Positions 1 to 10,283 of a DNA stretch of 64,000 nt are shown piece after piece. Position 1 is the first letter of the stretch, and every line of letters begins with the position of its first letter. A program made the translations under genes and the position numbers. Under the pieces are notes generated by a model. That model saw only the letters and a program-made list of their open reading frames with translations. It was not told where the DNA came from and ran no database searches. Origin of the DNA: Cupriavidus sp. WKF15 (lineage in GTDB: Bacteria; Pseudomonadota; Gammaproteobacteria; Burkholderiales; Burkholderiaceae); contig NZ_CP119572.1 in NCBI RefSeq assembly GCF_029278605.1, positions 3,534,001 through 3,598,000 on the forward strand. Direction: 5' to 3'.

Positions 1-1
1 C

Positions 2-490
2 CTGTTCCCGCACCTGACGGTGCTCGACAACTGCACGCTCGCGCCGGTGCGGCTCAAGCGGATGTCAGCACGCGAAGCGAAGGACTTTGCCATGAGCCTG
101 CTGGAACGCGTTGGCCTGCCGCACAAGGCGCAGGCCTACCCGGGACAATTGTCGGGCGGCCAGCAGCAGCGTGTCGCCATTGCGCGCGCGCTCGCGATGA
201 AGCCTCCTGTCATGCTGTTCGACGAACCGACCTCCGCGCTCGACCCGGAGATGGTCAATGAAGTTCTCCAGGTCATGAAGGGGCTGGCGCGTGACGGCAT
301 GACCATGGTGTGCGTCACGCATGAAATGGGCTTCGCGCGCGAAGTGGCGGATCGCGTGATCTTCATGGACCAGGGCCAGGTGCTCGAGCGCGCCAAGCCG
401 GAGCGGTTCTTCCAGAAGCCCGAGCATCCGCGCGCGCAACGCTTCCTGTCCGATATCCGCTCGCCCTGGGTGTCCGCCGTCGTCGCCTGA
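2..490 (+). CDS. Polar amino-acid ABC transporter ATP-binding protein (5' end outside window)
   Basis: C-terminal two thirds of an ABC ATPase; the reading frame is already open at base 2, so the Walker A region lies upstream of the window. The signature motif LSGGQQQR, Walker [14 protein letters not shown] and the H-loop VTHEMG are all visible. The Q-rich signature and the [11 protein letters not shown] segment are typical of the GlnQ/ArtP/GltL polar amino-acid subfamily, which energises import of glutamate, aspartate, glutamine or arginine from the cytoplasmic face of the membrane. The permease and binding-protein genes would be expected just upstream. The substrate cannot be told from the ATPase alone. 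Confidence 0.93.
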   Translation: MFPHLTVLDNCTLAPVRLKRMSAREAKDFAMSLLERVGLPHKAQAYPGQLSGGQQQRVAIARALAMKPPVMLFDEPTSALDPEMVNEVLQVMKGLARDGMTMVCVTHEMGFAREVADRVIFMDQGQVLERAKPERFFQKPEHPRAQRFLSDIRSPWVSAVVA

Positions 491-572
491 TGGCGGACCG
501 GATTCGGAGAATGAATCCGGGCGTCCCCGCTGCGTTGAACTGACTGCGCCAAGGGGCGCGCCTGCGCCGACG

Positions 573-1472
573 CTAGCGTCGTGCCAGCGGGCGGCCAGCC
601 CAGAAGCGGCCGCCGTACACGTTGAGCAGCAGGCCGGCCATGACCACGGCGGCGCCGAGCCACTGGGCCGGCGACAGGTCTTCGCCCAGCAGCCCGTGCG
701 CAGCCACCAGGCCGACCACCGGTACCAGCAGCGTGAGCGGCGCCACCTGGCTGGCCGGGTAGCGGGTCAGCAGCCTGCCCCACATGGTGTAGCCGAACAC
801 GGTCGCGGCGAACGCCAGATACAGTACCGCGAACACGGCCATGCCCGAGACGTGCGTGAGGCTTGCCGTAATGCGCGCCGGCCCTTCGAACCACAGCGAC
901 AGCAGCGCAAACGGCACGATCGGAATCAGCGCCGCCCAGACCACCAGGCCCAGCAGATCGACCGGACCGATCTTCTTGCTGACGATATTGCCGCTGGCCC
1001 AGCAGGCCGCGCCGCACAGCGTCAGCAGGAAGCCGGCAACGCTCATGCTGCCCGGAGCCGTACCCGTTGCAGCGCCCGAGCCGATCAGCACCAGTCCGCA
1101 GGCGGCCACCATCATGCCGGCCAGGTTGTGCCAGCGCACGGGCTCGCCCAGCCACAGCGCCGCGATGCCCACTGTGAAGAAGACCTGCGACTGCAGCACG
1201 AGCGAGGCCAGCCCGGCCGGCATGCCGACCGCCATCGCGTAGAACAGGAACGCGAACTGCCCGAGGCTGATGGTCGCGCCATAGGCCAGCAGCATGGGCA
1301 GCGGCACGCGCGGGCGCGGGACGAAGAAGATGGCCGGAAACGCCACCAGGCAGAAGCGCAGCGCGCCCAGCAGCATCGGCGGAACGCCCGCCAGGCCGAC
1401 CTTGATGACGACGAAGTTGACGCCCCAGACGCAGACGATGGCTAGGGCTAGGAGGCGGTCTTTGGGTTGCAT
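573..1472 (-). CDS. EamA/DMT-family membrane transporter
   Basis: A 299-residue hydrophobic protein with about ten predicted membrane segments in two homologous halves, as in the drug/metabolite transporter (EamA, RhaT/YdcZ-like) family of amino-acid and metabolite exporters. The N-terminus MQPKDRLLALAIVCVWGVNF, with its TM1 W-G-x-N-F motif, is characteristic and sets the start at 1472; the frame stays open further upstream, but that extension is Arg/Pro-rich and unlike the family. It is convergent with the ABC ATPase gene, separated by 82 bp. The substrate is unknown. Confidence 0.85.
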   Translation of the reverse strand: MQPKDRLLALAIVCVWGVNFVVIKVGLAGVPPMLLGALRFCLVAFPAIFFVPRPRVPLPMLLAYGATISLGQFAFLFYAMAVGMPAGLASLVLQSQVFFTVGIAALWLGEPVRWHNLAGMMVAACGLVLIGSGAATGTAPGSMSVAGFLLTLCGAACWASGNIVSKKIGPVDLLGLVVWAALIPIVPFALLSLWFEGPARITASLTHVSGMAVFAVLYLAFAATVFGYTMWGRLLTRYPASQVAPLTLLVPVVGLVAAHGLLGEDLSPAQWLGAAVVMAGLLLNVYGGRFWAGRPLARR

Positions 1473-1569
1473 GGAAACGGGGGCGGCGCGGGGGCGGATT
1501 CGGAAAGCCCCAGCGTAGCAGTGCCCCGCGCCGGGGCATTGCACGTTCCTGCGGTTTTTGCCGAGACGG

Positions 1570-2829
1570 CTAACTCAGCATGTCGGCCCAGATTCCCTTT
1601 GCCCATGCCAGGGCAAAATCCCCCTCCGGCACGTTCGGCGCCGCCGACAGCCCGCCAGAACCTGGCACCGTCACCATCGTCTTCTGCGCGGCGTCGTAGC
1701 GATGCACACTCGCCACATGCACCGCTTCGCGATCGGACGTGAAGCTGTAGCAGGTGTTGTTGTAGAGCGGCTCGGAATCCGGGGCACGACCCGATAGCAG
1801 CGCGACAATGGCCGCCGCGGCAACCTTGCCGTGCTGGTTGGCCATATGTCCCGATTTGGGCATCAGCGGCGCAATCTGGATCGCATCTCCAAGCAGGTGG
1901 ATATTCGGCACGGCAAGCGATTCGAACGTCAGGAAATCCACCTCGCACCACCGGCCATTGGCGGTGGCCAGCCCCGCCGACACGGCAATTGCGCCAGCAC
2001 GCTGCGGCGGCAGCACGTTGAGCACGTCGGCCCGCTCGTCATCCTGCACGTCGAACTTGAGCGTGCGCGTGGCGGCGTCGACATCGACGGCGTTGTATTG
2101 CGGCCGGTACTCCACCATACCCTGGTACTGCGTGCCCCAGACCTGCCGGAACAGCGCCGCCTTCGAGGTGATGTCCGGATTGGCATCCAGGATCAGCACC
2201 TTGCTGCGCGGCTTGTGCCGGCTGAAATAGTGTGCCGCCTGGCAGGCCCGCTCGTAGGGCCCCGGCGGGCATCGGTAAGGCGCCAGCGGAATGCTGATCG
2301 CAAAGGTGCCGCCGTCCGGCATGGCTTCGAGCTGGCGCCGCAATGCCAGCGTCTGGGGGCCCGCCTTCCAGGCATGCAGGATCTGGTCGCCGCCGGGACG
2401 CTGCAGACCGGGCAGCGCGTCGCTCATCATGTCGACGCCGGGCGACAGCACCAGGCGGTCGTATGGCAGCACCGCGCCGCCGCCCAGGCGCACCGTGCGC
2501 CGGGCGGCGTCGATCGCCACCGCGTTGTCGCGCACGAGCTTCACGCCGTGGCGGCGCACCAGGGCGTCGTATGGCACGGTGATGTCCGCCATGCGCCGGC
2601 TGCCGCCGATCACGAGGTTGGACAGCGGACACGATACGAAGGCCGCATTGGGCTCCACCAGCGTGACGTCGATGGTGTGGCCGCTCCATTCGCGCACGTA
2701 GCGCGCCGCCGTGGCACCGCCGTAGCCGGCGCCGACCACCACCACCTTTGCCGGCGCGGCTGCGCGTGCGCCCAGCGTACCCAGTGCAGCGGCGCCGGCC
2801 GCCACCTTCAGAAAGTTGCGACGTTGCAT
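1570..2829 (-). CDS. fccB: Flavocytochrome c sulfide dehydrogenase, flavoprotein subunit (FccB/SoxF type)
   Basis: A 419-residue FAD protein that oxidises sulfide in the periplasm and passes electrons to its cytochrome partner. The N-terminus carries a twin-arginine motif (RRNFLK, residues 3-8) followed by a hydrophobic stretch, so export is by Tat. The Rossmann motif VVVVGAGYGG lies around residues 29-38. Cysteines at about 187 (PYRCPPGP) and 360 (NTCYSF) match the redox pair of the FCSD family, and the second FAD motif HLLGDA is near 311-316. A purine-rich ribosome site sits just before ATG 2829. The start lies 11 bp after the stop of the c-type cytochrome gene, so the two are co-transcribed. 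No soxXYZ-AB genes are nearby. Confidence 0.88.
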   Translation of the reverse strand: MQRRNFLKVAAGAAALGTLGARAAAPAKVVVVGAGYGGATAARYVREWSGHTIDVTLVEPNAAFVSCPLSNLVIGGSRRMADITVPYDALVRRHGVKLVRDNAVAIDAARRTVRLGGGAVLPYDRLVLSPGVDMMSDALPGLQRPGGDQILHAWKAGPQTLALRRQLEAMPDGGTFAISIPLAPYRCPPGPYERACQAAHYFSRHKPRSKVLILDANPDITSKAALFRQVWGTQYQGMVEYRPQYNAVDVDAATRTLKFDVQDDERADVLNVLPPQRAGAIAVSAGLATANGRWCEVDFLTFESLAVPNIHLLGDAIQIAPLMPKSGHMANQHGKVAAAAIVALLSGRAPDSEPLYNNTCYSFTSDREAVHVASVHRYDAAQKTMVTVPGSGGLSAAPNVPEGDFALAWAKGIWADMLS

Positions 2830-2840
2830 GGTGCCCCCCC

Positions 2841-3167
2841 TCACCTGATGGCGGCAAACCACGCGGCAATCGCGGCGATCTGGTCGTCGCTGTAGCCGTT
2901 GGCAATCTGGTGCATGACCGTAGCCGGGCGCGTGCCGGCCTTGAACGCCTGCATCTGCGAGACGAGTTCTGACTGGGGGCGGCCGGCCAGCGCGGGAATG
3001 GGACTGCCCGCAGGCGGGCGGCCGTGCGGACCATGGCAGCTGGTGCAGGCCGCGGCATGATTGCGGGCGCGCAGCGCCGACGCGTCGTTGTCGGCCGCGG
3101 AGGCGGTGCCGCACGCGATCGGCAAGGCCAGCACGGCCAGCGCCGCGGGCATGGGGATCCTTGTCAT
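2841..3167 (-). CDS. Small monohaem c-type cytochrome, partner of the sulfide dehydrogenase
   Basis: A 108-residue secreted cytochrome. A Sec signal peptide (MTRIPMPAALAVLALPIACG, then A-S-A-A) precedes a single haem c site CTSCH at about residues 40-44, and VMHQIANGYSDDQIAAIAAWF is the usual C-terminal helix with the Met ligand upstream. It is first in a two-gene unit with the FccB-like flavoprotein, which makes it the electron acceptor subunit (FccA/SoxE-like). It is a single-haem version, shorter than the dihaem FccA of purple sulfur bacteria. Start chosen at ATG 3167 because the signal peptide begins there. Confidence 0.82.
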   Translation of the reverse strand: MTRIPMPAALAVLALPIACGTASAADNDASALRARNHAAACTSCHGPHGRPPAGSPIPALAGRPQSELVSQMQAFKAGTRPATVMHQIANGYSDDQIAAIAAWFAAIR

Positions 3168-3253
3168 GGTCTCGCTCCGTGGACCGCCCGGCGGGCGGCG
3201 CGTGGCTACCGTATCACATTGCACGCGGGCGGACGGAACGAAATCCGCATGAC

Positions 3254-3277
3254 GTCAGGCAGCCGGTGCTGCCTGAC
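3254..3277 (-). terminator. Hairpin downstream of dolP
   Basis: Perfect 10-bp inverted repeat (GTCAGGCAGC / GCTGCCTGAC) around a CGGT loop, 19 bp past the dolP stop on the minus strand. The following T-tract is weak, so this is either a Rho-independent terminator or a 3'-stabilising hairpin. Confidence 0.6.
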
Positions 3278-3295
3278 GGTGGGTTCGGATGCGGC

Positions 3296-4114
3296 TCAGG
3301 GCAGGCTGCGGCCCGGAGGCAGTGCCACCGGGGAAGCCACCGGCGACGTCACCGGAGTCGCAACGGCGCCATTGCCGGCCGACGAGTCGGCCGGAGCATT
3401 GACCGGACCGCCGACGCCCGGCACCGACTGCACGGGCGCCGGCGTACCGACGGTTCCGTCCGGCTGCGGGTTCTGCGAGGTGGAGGCCTGGTCCAGACGC
3501 GCGCGCTCGGCATCACTCACGTAGTCGAAAGCCTTGACCACCTTGGCGACGCCGCTGGTGTTGCGGGCCACTTCCGTGGCGCGGTCGCCTTCGGCCGTGG
3601 TGACGATGCCCAGCAGGTAGACCACGCCCTTGTCGGTGGTGACCTTGATCGAGTTGGACGGCACGCCCTCGGCGGTCATGAGCTGGGTCTTGACCTTGCT
3701 GGTCAGGTAGGCGTCCTCGCTCTGCGTGAGGAACGACGGCGACGACGCGATCTCGAGCTCGTTGATTACCACGCGCGCGTTCTGCAGCCCGCGCACGTAC
3801 TGGTCGACCTGTTGCTTCACATTGTCGTTCGCGGCTTCGCCGGTCAGCAGCACCTTGCGGTTGAACACGGTGACGCTCACGCGCGCCTGGCCGTTGTAGC
3901 GCGAGCTCAGCGTGCTGTCGGCCTCCATCTGCAGGCCGCGGTCGACGGTCTGCGTGGCGGTCGGGCGACGGTCGGTGGCAACCGCCACGCCACTGGCCAC
4001 GGCACCGGCCATGACCGGGAAGCAGCCGGCGAGCTGGGTGGTACCGACGGCGAGCATGGCGGCCGTGAGCGCGATGCGGGTCAGTCGGGTGGCTTGGAAA
4101 GGCAGTTTGGTCAT
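3296..4114 (-). CDS. dolP: BON-domain outer-membrane lipoprotein (DolP/YraP family)
   Basis: A 272-residue lipoprotein. The signal peptide ends in the lipobox LAGC, about residue 30, and two BON domains follow (around residues 55-120 and 130-195, e.g. VSVTVFNRKVLLTGEA and IKVTTDKGVVYLLGIV). The C-terminal 75 residues are a Pro/Ala/Gly/Val-rich low-complexity tail not found in E. coli DolP. In E. coli DolP supports outer-membrane integrity at division sites. It lies directly downstream of diaA and yraN, the same order as in enterobacteria. Start at 4114, the first Met before the signal peptide. Confidence 0.88.
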   Translation of the reverse strand: MTKLPFQATRLTRIALTAAMLAVGTTQLAGCFPVMAGAVASGVAVATDRRPTATQTVDRGLQMEADSTLSSRYNGQARVSVTVFNRKVLLTGEAANDNVKQQVDQYVRGLQNARVVINELEIASSPSFLTQSEDAYLTSKVKTQLMTAEGVPSNSIKVTTDKGVVYLLGIVTTAEGDRATEVARNTSGVAKVVKAFDYVSDAERARLDQASTSQNPQPDGTVGTPAPVQSVPGVGGPVNAPADSSAGNGAVATPVTSPVASPVALPPGRSLP

Positions 4115-4145
4115 GCTGTCCTTGCTGTAGCTTGGGGTAAGTGGA

Positions 4146-6111
<1,966 letters not shown>

Positions 6112-6177
6112 GGGAAAGCGGAGAAAGGCGGAAAAGAGGGCCGGGGCGCGCGGCGGCATGCGTCGGCCCGCGCCGCA

Positions 6178-6921
6178 TCAGCGGCGCTTGTGCTTGGCCG
6201 TCGACCTGGCCTTCGCGGACGCCTTGCCCGACTTGGGCGCGAGCGAGTTGGCCAGTTCGGGCACTGCGACATCGTCATCGCCGGCGCCGTCGCCGGCTTC
6301 GTTGCCGCCAGCCTCGAACTGCGGTCCCAGCGCAGCCACTTCGGTGCGCGACAGGCGGCGGATTTCCACCTGCGTGGCGCCGTGGTCGACAAAGCCCAGC
6401 CGGCGCGCGGCGCCATAGGACACGTCGAGCACGCGGTTGCCATGGTACGGGCCACGGTCATTGATGCGCAGCACGGCCACCTTGTTGTTGCGCAGGTTGC
6501 GCACCAGCACCCAGCTGTCGAGCGGCAGCGACGGATGGGCCGCGGTCATCGCGCGCATGTCGAAGCGTTCGCCGTTGGCGGTCTTGCGGCCATGGAAGCC
6601 CTTGCCGTACCAGGACGCCATGCCGCGCTGCTCGAACGAGCCCATGTCGGCGCGCAGGCCGTCCAGCGAACGGCCGCTCAGGCTGCTGTCGTCCTGATCG
6701 AGACCAAACAGGTTCCAGCTGCCCGTATCGGGCTTGTCGGCCTTGGCGGTTTTCGACGTGCGGGCAGACTTGGTCGGCACCGCGCCGGAAGCCCCGGCGC
6801 CCAAAGAATCGCCGCCCTCGGGCGGCGTTGCACAGGCGGCCAGCACCACGGCACATGCCGTGCATGTGCCCAGTTTTGCCAGCCGCTGCCAGCCGGAGGA
6901 GATCGACAGAATCCAAGACAT
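6178..6921 (-). CDS. rlpA: Septal ring lytic transglycosylase RlpA, SPOR-less lipoprotein form
   Basis: A 247-residue lipoprotein (lipobox LAAC near residue 30) with a double-psi beta-barrel RlpA domain from about residue 98 to 195: MASWYGKGFHGRKTANGERF, then AAHPSLPL and VLRINDRGPYHGNRVLDVSYGAA. The His of AAH and the Asp of INDRG match the catalytic pair of Pseudomonas RlpA, which cleaves naked septal glycan. There is no C-terminal SPOR domain. The tail is instead Lys/Ala/Ser-rich and ends in KHKRR. The upstream 259 bp to the next gene hold divergent promoters; I see no other element there. Confidence 0.87.
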   Translation of the reverse strand: MSWILSISSGWQRLAKLGTCTACAVVLAACATPPEGGDSLGAGASGAVPTKSARTSKTAKADKPDTGSWNLFGLDQDDSSLSGRSLDGLRADMGSFEQRGMASWYGKGFHGRKTANGERFDMRAMTAAHPSLPLDSWVLVRNLRNNKVAVLRINDRGPYHGNRVLDVSYGAARRLGFVDHGATQVEIRRLSRTEVAALGPQFEAGGNEAGDGAGDDDVAVPELANSLAPKSGKASAKARSTAKHKRR

Positions 6922-7180
6922 CGCGCGAGTCTATCATCGTACCGATGCAGCTATAGCATTGATTTTGTTACGAATTATGTGCGATCTCGCACGAAGGCCG
7001 GTCAATTCCCCGGAATCCACCGCCAGGCAAGGGATTCCGGCTGTCGGCCAATACCGGGATGGATGTGATTCAAGCTGCATATTCAGGGCAAGAAACGGGC
7101 CTTGCGGTCGGCCGGCGCTACAATGCCGACACAACCCGCCGCATGTGACCGAGCCCACCGCGGCCTACGAAAAATCACCC

Positions 7181-7831
7181 ATGAAAGTCCTGCTGATCCC
7201 CGTTACGCCCTTCCAGCAAAACTGTTCGCTGCTGATCGACGAGCACACCGGCAAGGCAGCCGTCTGCGATCCCGGCGGCGACCTGGACCGCATCCTGGAG
7301 GCCGTGAAGGAACAGGGCGTGACGCTGGAGAAGATCTTCCTGACGCATGGCCACGTGGACCACTGCGCCGGTGCCGCGGCGCTTTCGCGCCAGCTCGGCA
7401 TCCCCATCGAGGGCCCGCACGAGGATGAGCGCTTCTGGATCGAACAGCTTCCGGAACAAACCCGCCGCTTCGGCTTTGGCCACCCCGAGGCGTTCGAGCC
7501 CGATCGCTGGCTCAAGGACGGCGATACCGTCCAGTTCGGCGGCGAAACGCTCGAGGTCTATCACTGCCCGGGCCATACGCCCGGCCACGTGGTGTTCTTT
7601 TCGCGCGGGAACCGGCTTGCGGTTGTCGGCGACGTGCTGTTTGCCGGCTCGATCGGCCGCACGGATTTTCCGCGCGGCAACCATGCGGACCTGATCCGCT
7701 CGATCCGCACGCGGTTGTGGCCGCTGGGCGAGGACGTGACCTTCATCCCCGGCCACGGTCCGGTGTCGACGTTCGGCGAGGAACGCCGCAACAACCCCTA
7801 CGTCGCCGACCACCTCATCGACGCGGCCTGA
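7181..7831 (+). CDS. MBL-fold metallohydrolase (YcbL / glyoxalase II-like)
   Basis: A 216-residue metallo-beta-lactamase-fold protein with the binuclear metal motif [10 protein letters not shown] (around residue 55), the third ligand in [10 protein letters not shown], the bridging Asp in [17 protein letters not shown] and the final His in FIPGHGP. This is the YcbL subgroup, related to glyoxalase II, which hydrolyses thioesters such as S-lactoylglutathione; the physiological substrate is uncertain. ATG 7181 begins at the conserved N-terminus ([15 protein letters not shown]). A TACAAT hexamer at 7119-7124 could be its -10 element. Confidence 0.85.
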   Translation: MKVLLIPVTPFQQNCSLLIDEHTGKAAVCDPGGDLDRILEAVKEQGVTLEKIFLTHGHVDHCAGAAALSRQLGIPIEGPHEDERFWIEQLPEQTRRFGFGHPEAFEPDRWLKDGDTVQFGGETLEVYHCPGHTPGHVVFFSRGNRLAVVGDVLFAGSIGRTDFPRGNHADLIRSIRTRLWPLGEDVTFIPGHGPVSTFGEERRNNPYVADHLIDAA

Positions 7832-7856
7832 CCCGCGGGCCATCCCAGCAAGCGCC

Positions 7857-8504
7857 ATGGCCAAGCGGCAAGCCCCCGATACCCGCCCGGAAATCTACGT
7901 CAGCACGGACATCGAGGCCGACGGGCCGATTCCCGGCCCGCATTCGATGCTGTCGTTCGCCTCGGCTGCCATGCTGGCGGACAAGACCGTGGTGGGCACG
8001 TTCTCGGCGAACCTGGAAACGCTGCCGGGGGCGGTAGGCCACCCGGTCCAGATGCAATGGTGGGAGACCCAGCCCGAAGCGTGGACCGCCTGCCGCCGCG
8101 ACCTGCAACGGCCTGAGGAGGCCATGGTGCACTACGTCGAATGGGTCGAGCGCCTGCCCGGCAAGCCGGTCTTCGTGGCGTTTCCGGCCGGCTTCGACTT
8201 CACGTGGATGTTCTGGTACATGATGCGCTTCGTCGGCCGCTCGCCGTTCGGCTGGGCCGCGCTCGACGTCAAGACGCTGGGCTTCGCGCTGACCGGGCTG
8301 CCGTACCGCAAGACCGTCAAGCCGGCCTTCCCGGACGCATGGAAAGACCCGCTGCCCCATACGCACGTGGCCCTGGACGACGCCCTGGAACAGGGAGCCC
8401 TGTTCTGCAATATGCTTGCAGAAGTCCGCGCCCGTGAAGCCAGGCTGGCTTCTGGTGAGGCTTCTGACGTAAGCGAACCTTCACCTCCACCGTTAGCGCC
8501 CTAA
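7857..8504 (+). CDS. DEDDh-type 3'-5' exonuclease-like protein
   Basis: A 215-residue protein with the four acidic motifs of the DnaQ/RNase T superfamily: STDIEADG near residue 18 (D and E), [13 protein letters not shown] near 105 (D), and [13 protein letters not shown] near 165-177 (H and D, the DEDDh pattern). Such enzymes remove nucleotides from 3' ends of DNA or RNA; the substrate is not predictable here. Its start is 26 bp after the MBL gene, suggesting an operon. The last about 20 residues are a Ser/Pro-rich tail. Confidence 0.78.
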   Translation: MAKRQAPDTRPEIYVSTDIEADGPIPGPHSMLSFASAAMLADKTVVGTFSANLETLPGAVGHPVQMQWWETQPEAWTACRRDLQRPEEAMVHYVEWVERLPGKPVFVAFPAGFDFTWMFWYMMRFVGRSPFGWAALDVKTLGFALTGLPYRKTVKPAFPDAWKDPLPHTHVALDDALEQGALFCNMLAEVRAREARLASGEASDVSEPSPPPLAP

Positions 8505-8532
8505 GCGACCCGTGGCGGCATATGTGCGCGGG

Positions 8533-8561
8533 CTGGCATCTGCGCCCAGCCCGCCTATAGT
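8533..8561 (+). promoter_or_regulatory. Probable sigma70 promoter of the small membrane protein gene
   Basis: CTGGCA at 8533-8538 and TATAGT at 8556-8561 with a 17-bp spacer. The -35 element falls within a 9-bp perfect hairpin (8528-8536 / 8546-8554) that may also end the exonuclease transcript. The transcript would have a leader of about 120 nt. Confidence 0.45.
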
Positions 8562-8689
8562 AAAGATGCAGGTGGCGACACCGGGTGAAAGCTGACGACT
8601 TGCGATTCGCGGACCAAGCGCAATCACGCCATCTGCCTGCGTTCCCCTGTCGCCCGGCCTGCGCGGCTCCCGTCGAGGAGGTGTCGATC

Positions 8690-8917
8690 ATGCGATTTCC
8701 TACCGACCTGCACTTCAAGGAACTGGCCGGCCGGATCCATTGGCCGCATCCCGCGCGCAATGACACGCAGATCACTCACCGCCACACCTCGGACGAGGAT
8801 GCCGAAGTCGCCAAGGCGACCCTGTACGTGAGCACGGTCACGCTGGTCGTGCTGCTCGTGGTGTTGGCGGCAATCGCTTTCGGTCAGGAAGCCATGCACT
8901 GGTTGGGTGTTCATTAA
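8690..8917 (+). CDS. Small single-pass membrane protein, function unknown
   Basis: A 75-residue protein with a hydrophilic, His-rich N-terminal half and one C-terminal membrane helix (VSTVTLVVLLVVLAAIAFG, about residues 45-65). A strong GAGGAG ribosome site 9 bp upstream fixes ATG 8690. It has its own promoter and is followed by a strong terminator, so it is a single-gene unit. I do not recognise a family. The layout resembles small cytochrome-oxidase-associated or stress membrane proteins, but nothing in the sequence proves a role. Confidence 0.7.
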   Translation: MRFPTDLHFKELAGRIHWPHPARNDTQITHRHTSDEDAEVAKATLYVSTVTLVVLLVVLAAIAFGQEAMHWLGVH

Positions 8918-8954
8918 ACGACTCGCCTGAAGCGATCCAGCTTGACTGACCGGG

Positions 8955-8987
8955 CCGGCCTTCACTTTGTGAAGGCCGGTTTTATTT
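8955..8987. terminator. Strong bidirectional Rho-independent terminator
   Basis: Perfect 11-bp stem (CCGGCCTTCAC / GTGAAGGCCGG) with a TTT loop, followed on the plus strand by TTTTATTT. It sits between two convergent genes, the small membrane protein (+) and the ArsC-family gene (-). Confidence 0.88.
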
Positions 8988-8999
8988 CGTCGCTGCGGA

Positions 9000-9359
9000 T
9001 CAGGCGAGCAGCGCGGCGACCTTCTCCGGCGGGCGTCCGATGGCCGCCCGGCGGTTGCGCACCACCACCGGCCGCTGCAGCAGGATGGGATTGTCAGCCA
9101 CGGCAGCCAGCAGCTCTGCGTCGGTCAGGCCAGGATCGGCCAGATCCAGTTCCTGATATGGCGCTTCGTTGTCGCGCAGCATCTCGCGCGCCGACACACC
9201 GAGCATGGTCTGAAGCTGGCGCAGCGTGGCCAGCGACGGCGGGGCCTTCAGGTACTCCACGACCTCCACCGGTTCGCCGAGGCGTTCGGCGGCGGCCTCG
9301 ACCAGGGCCAGCGTTTCGCGCGATTTCGAGCAGCGAGGGTTGTGATAGATCGTGATCAT
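9000..9359 (-). CDS. arsC: ArsC-family (glutaredoxin-type) reductase
   Basis: A 119-residue thioredoxin-fold protein of the ArsC/Spx/YffB superfamily. The catalytic Cys is in YHNPRCSKSRETL (C10), and the conserved arginines of the plasmid R773 ArsC type appear in EMLRDNE and QRPVVVRNRRAAIGRPP. The family uses glutathione and glutaredoxin to reduce arsenate to arsenite. No arsB, arsR or acr3 gene is nearby, so whether arsenate is the true substrate is unproven. Start at ATG 9359, directly before the conserved N-terminal strand. Confidence 0.82.
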   Translation of the reverse strand: MITIYHNPRCSKSRETLALVEAAAERLGEPVEVVEYLKAPPSLATLRQLQTMLGVSAREMLRDNEAPYQELDLADPGLTDAELLAAVADNPILLQRPVVVRNRRAAIGRPPEKVAALLA

Positions 9360-9501
9360 GGCAGGCGTCCTTCTTGTCGAATAATCACGCACTATATACG
9401 TGCACCGGCGCAGTGCAAGCTCGTCGGCGGAGCCCGGCACGCATCGTGCTGTTCCGGTGCATATTTATCTTCCCGCGGATTGCGGCGTGTCCACCTCGAC
9501 C

Positions 9502-10077
9502 ATGACGAACTCCTCCATGCCGGCACCCACGGTGCGGCAGCGCAAGACCTTCACCCTGCGTGATGCCGGACCGGCCGATGTGCCGGCCATCCAGGCCATC
9601 TACGCGCATCATGTGCTGCACGGCCGCGCTTCGTTCGAGGAAGTGCCGCCAAACGTCGACGACATGCAGCTGCGCATGGCCGAAGTCCTGCGCAAGGGCC
9701 TGCCCTACCTGGTCGCCGAGCGCAACGGCGAGGTGCTGGGATATGCCTACGCGTCGTCGTACCGCGCGCGCAGCGCTTACCGCTTCGCGATCGAGGACTC
9801 CATCTACATCGACCACCGCTGTGTCGGCGAGGGCCTGGGTCGGACGTTGCTGGAAGCGCTGATCGCGCGCTGCGAGACCGGACCGTGGCGGCAGATGGTG
9901 GCGGTCGTTGCCTGCACCGCCAGCGGCGAGGGCGCGGGGTCGCTGGCCGTGCATGAGCGGCTGGGTTTCCGCACGGTCGGCCGGCTCGAAGCGGTCGGCT
10001 TCAAGCATGGGCAGTGGATCGACACGGTATTGATGCAGCGCGAGCTTGGAACCGGGCGAGGCAGTCTGCCGGAGTAG
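9502..10077 (+). CDS. GNAT N-acetyltransferase, phosphinothricin acetyltransferase-like
   Basis: A 191-residue acetyl-CoA-dependent acetyltransferase of the Pat/Bar subgroup: LRDAGPADVPAIQAIYAHHV, GYAYASSYRARSAYRFAIEDSIY, the CoA-binding loop RCVGEGLGRTLLEALI, and HERLGFRTVGRLEAVGFKHG. Family members acetylate phosphinothricin, methionine sulfoximine or related amino acids; the native substrate is open. ATG 9502 is chosen, but ATG 9517 is equally possible because neither has a strong ribosome site. Confidence 0.85.
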   Translation: MTNSSMPAPTVRQRKTFTLRDAGPADVPAIQAIYAHHVLHGRASFEEVPPNVDDMQLRMAEVLRKGLPYLVAERNGEVLGYAYASSYRARSAYRFAIEDSIYIDHRCVGEGLGRTLLEALIARCETGPWRQMVAVVACTASGEGAGSLAVHERLGFRTVGRLEAVGFKHGQWIDTVLMQRELGTGRGSLPE

Positions 10078-10232
10078 GCGGAGCCACCAGCTTGGTGCAT
10101 GGAAACGCACTCAGCTGCACAAATCATTGGTTTTACGAATAAATCGGCGGCGATCAATTTCAAGTTGATTCATCCCGTGCATCTATTTGTAGGTTCGTGG
10201 CATTCGGTGAGGCTGCGTAGAAGGCAGAAACC

Positions 10233-10259
10233 AAAACAGCCCGCATCGCTGCGGGCTGT
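10233..10259 (-). terminator. Terminator of the M20 deacylase gene
   Basis: Perfect 10-bp stem (ACAGCCCGCA / TGCGGGCTGT), TCGC loop, followed on the minus strand by TTTGGTTT. Lies 25 bp past the stop of the deacylase gene. The remaining convergent gap (10078-10232) is AT-richer and holds no gene. Confidence 0.75.
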
Positions 10260-10283
10260 CTTCAAGTTGGTATGGCTGCCGGC

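Noticed and set aside
136..1539. A 467-codon minus-strand frame over the ABC ATPase and EamA region
   Set aside because: Arg/Gly/Ala-rich composition and overlap with two genes that show clear family motifs mark it as a high-GC shadow frame.
9000..9359. An arsenic resistance island
   Set aside because: Only an ArsC-family gene is present; no arsR, arsB/acr3 or arsH is seen around it.
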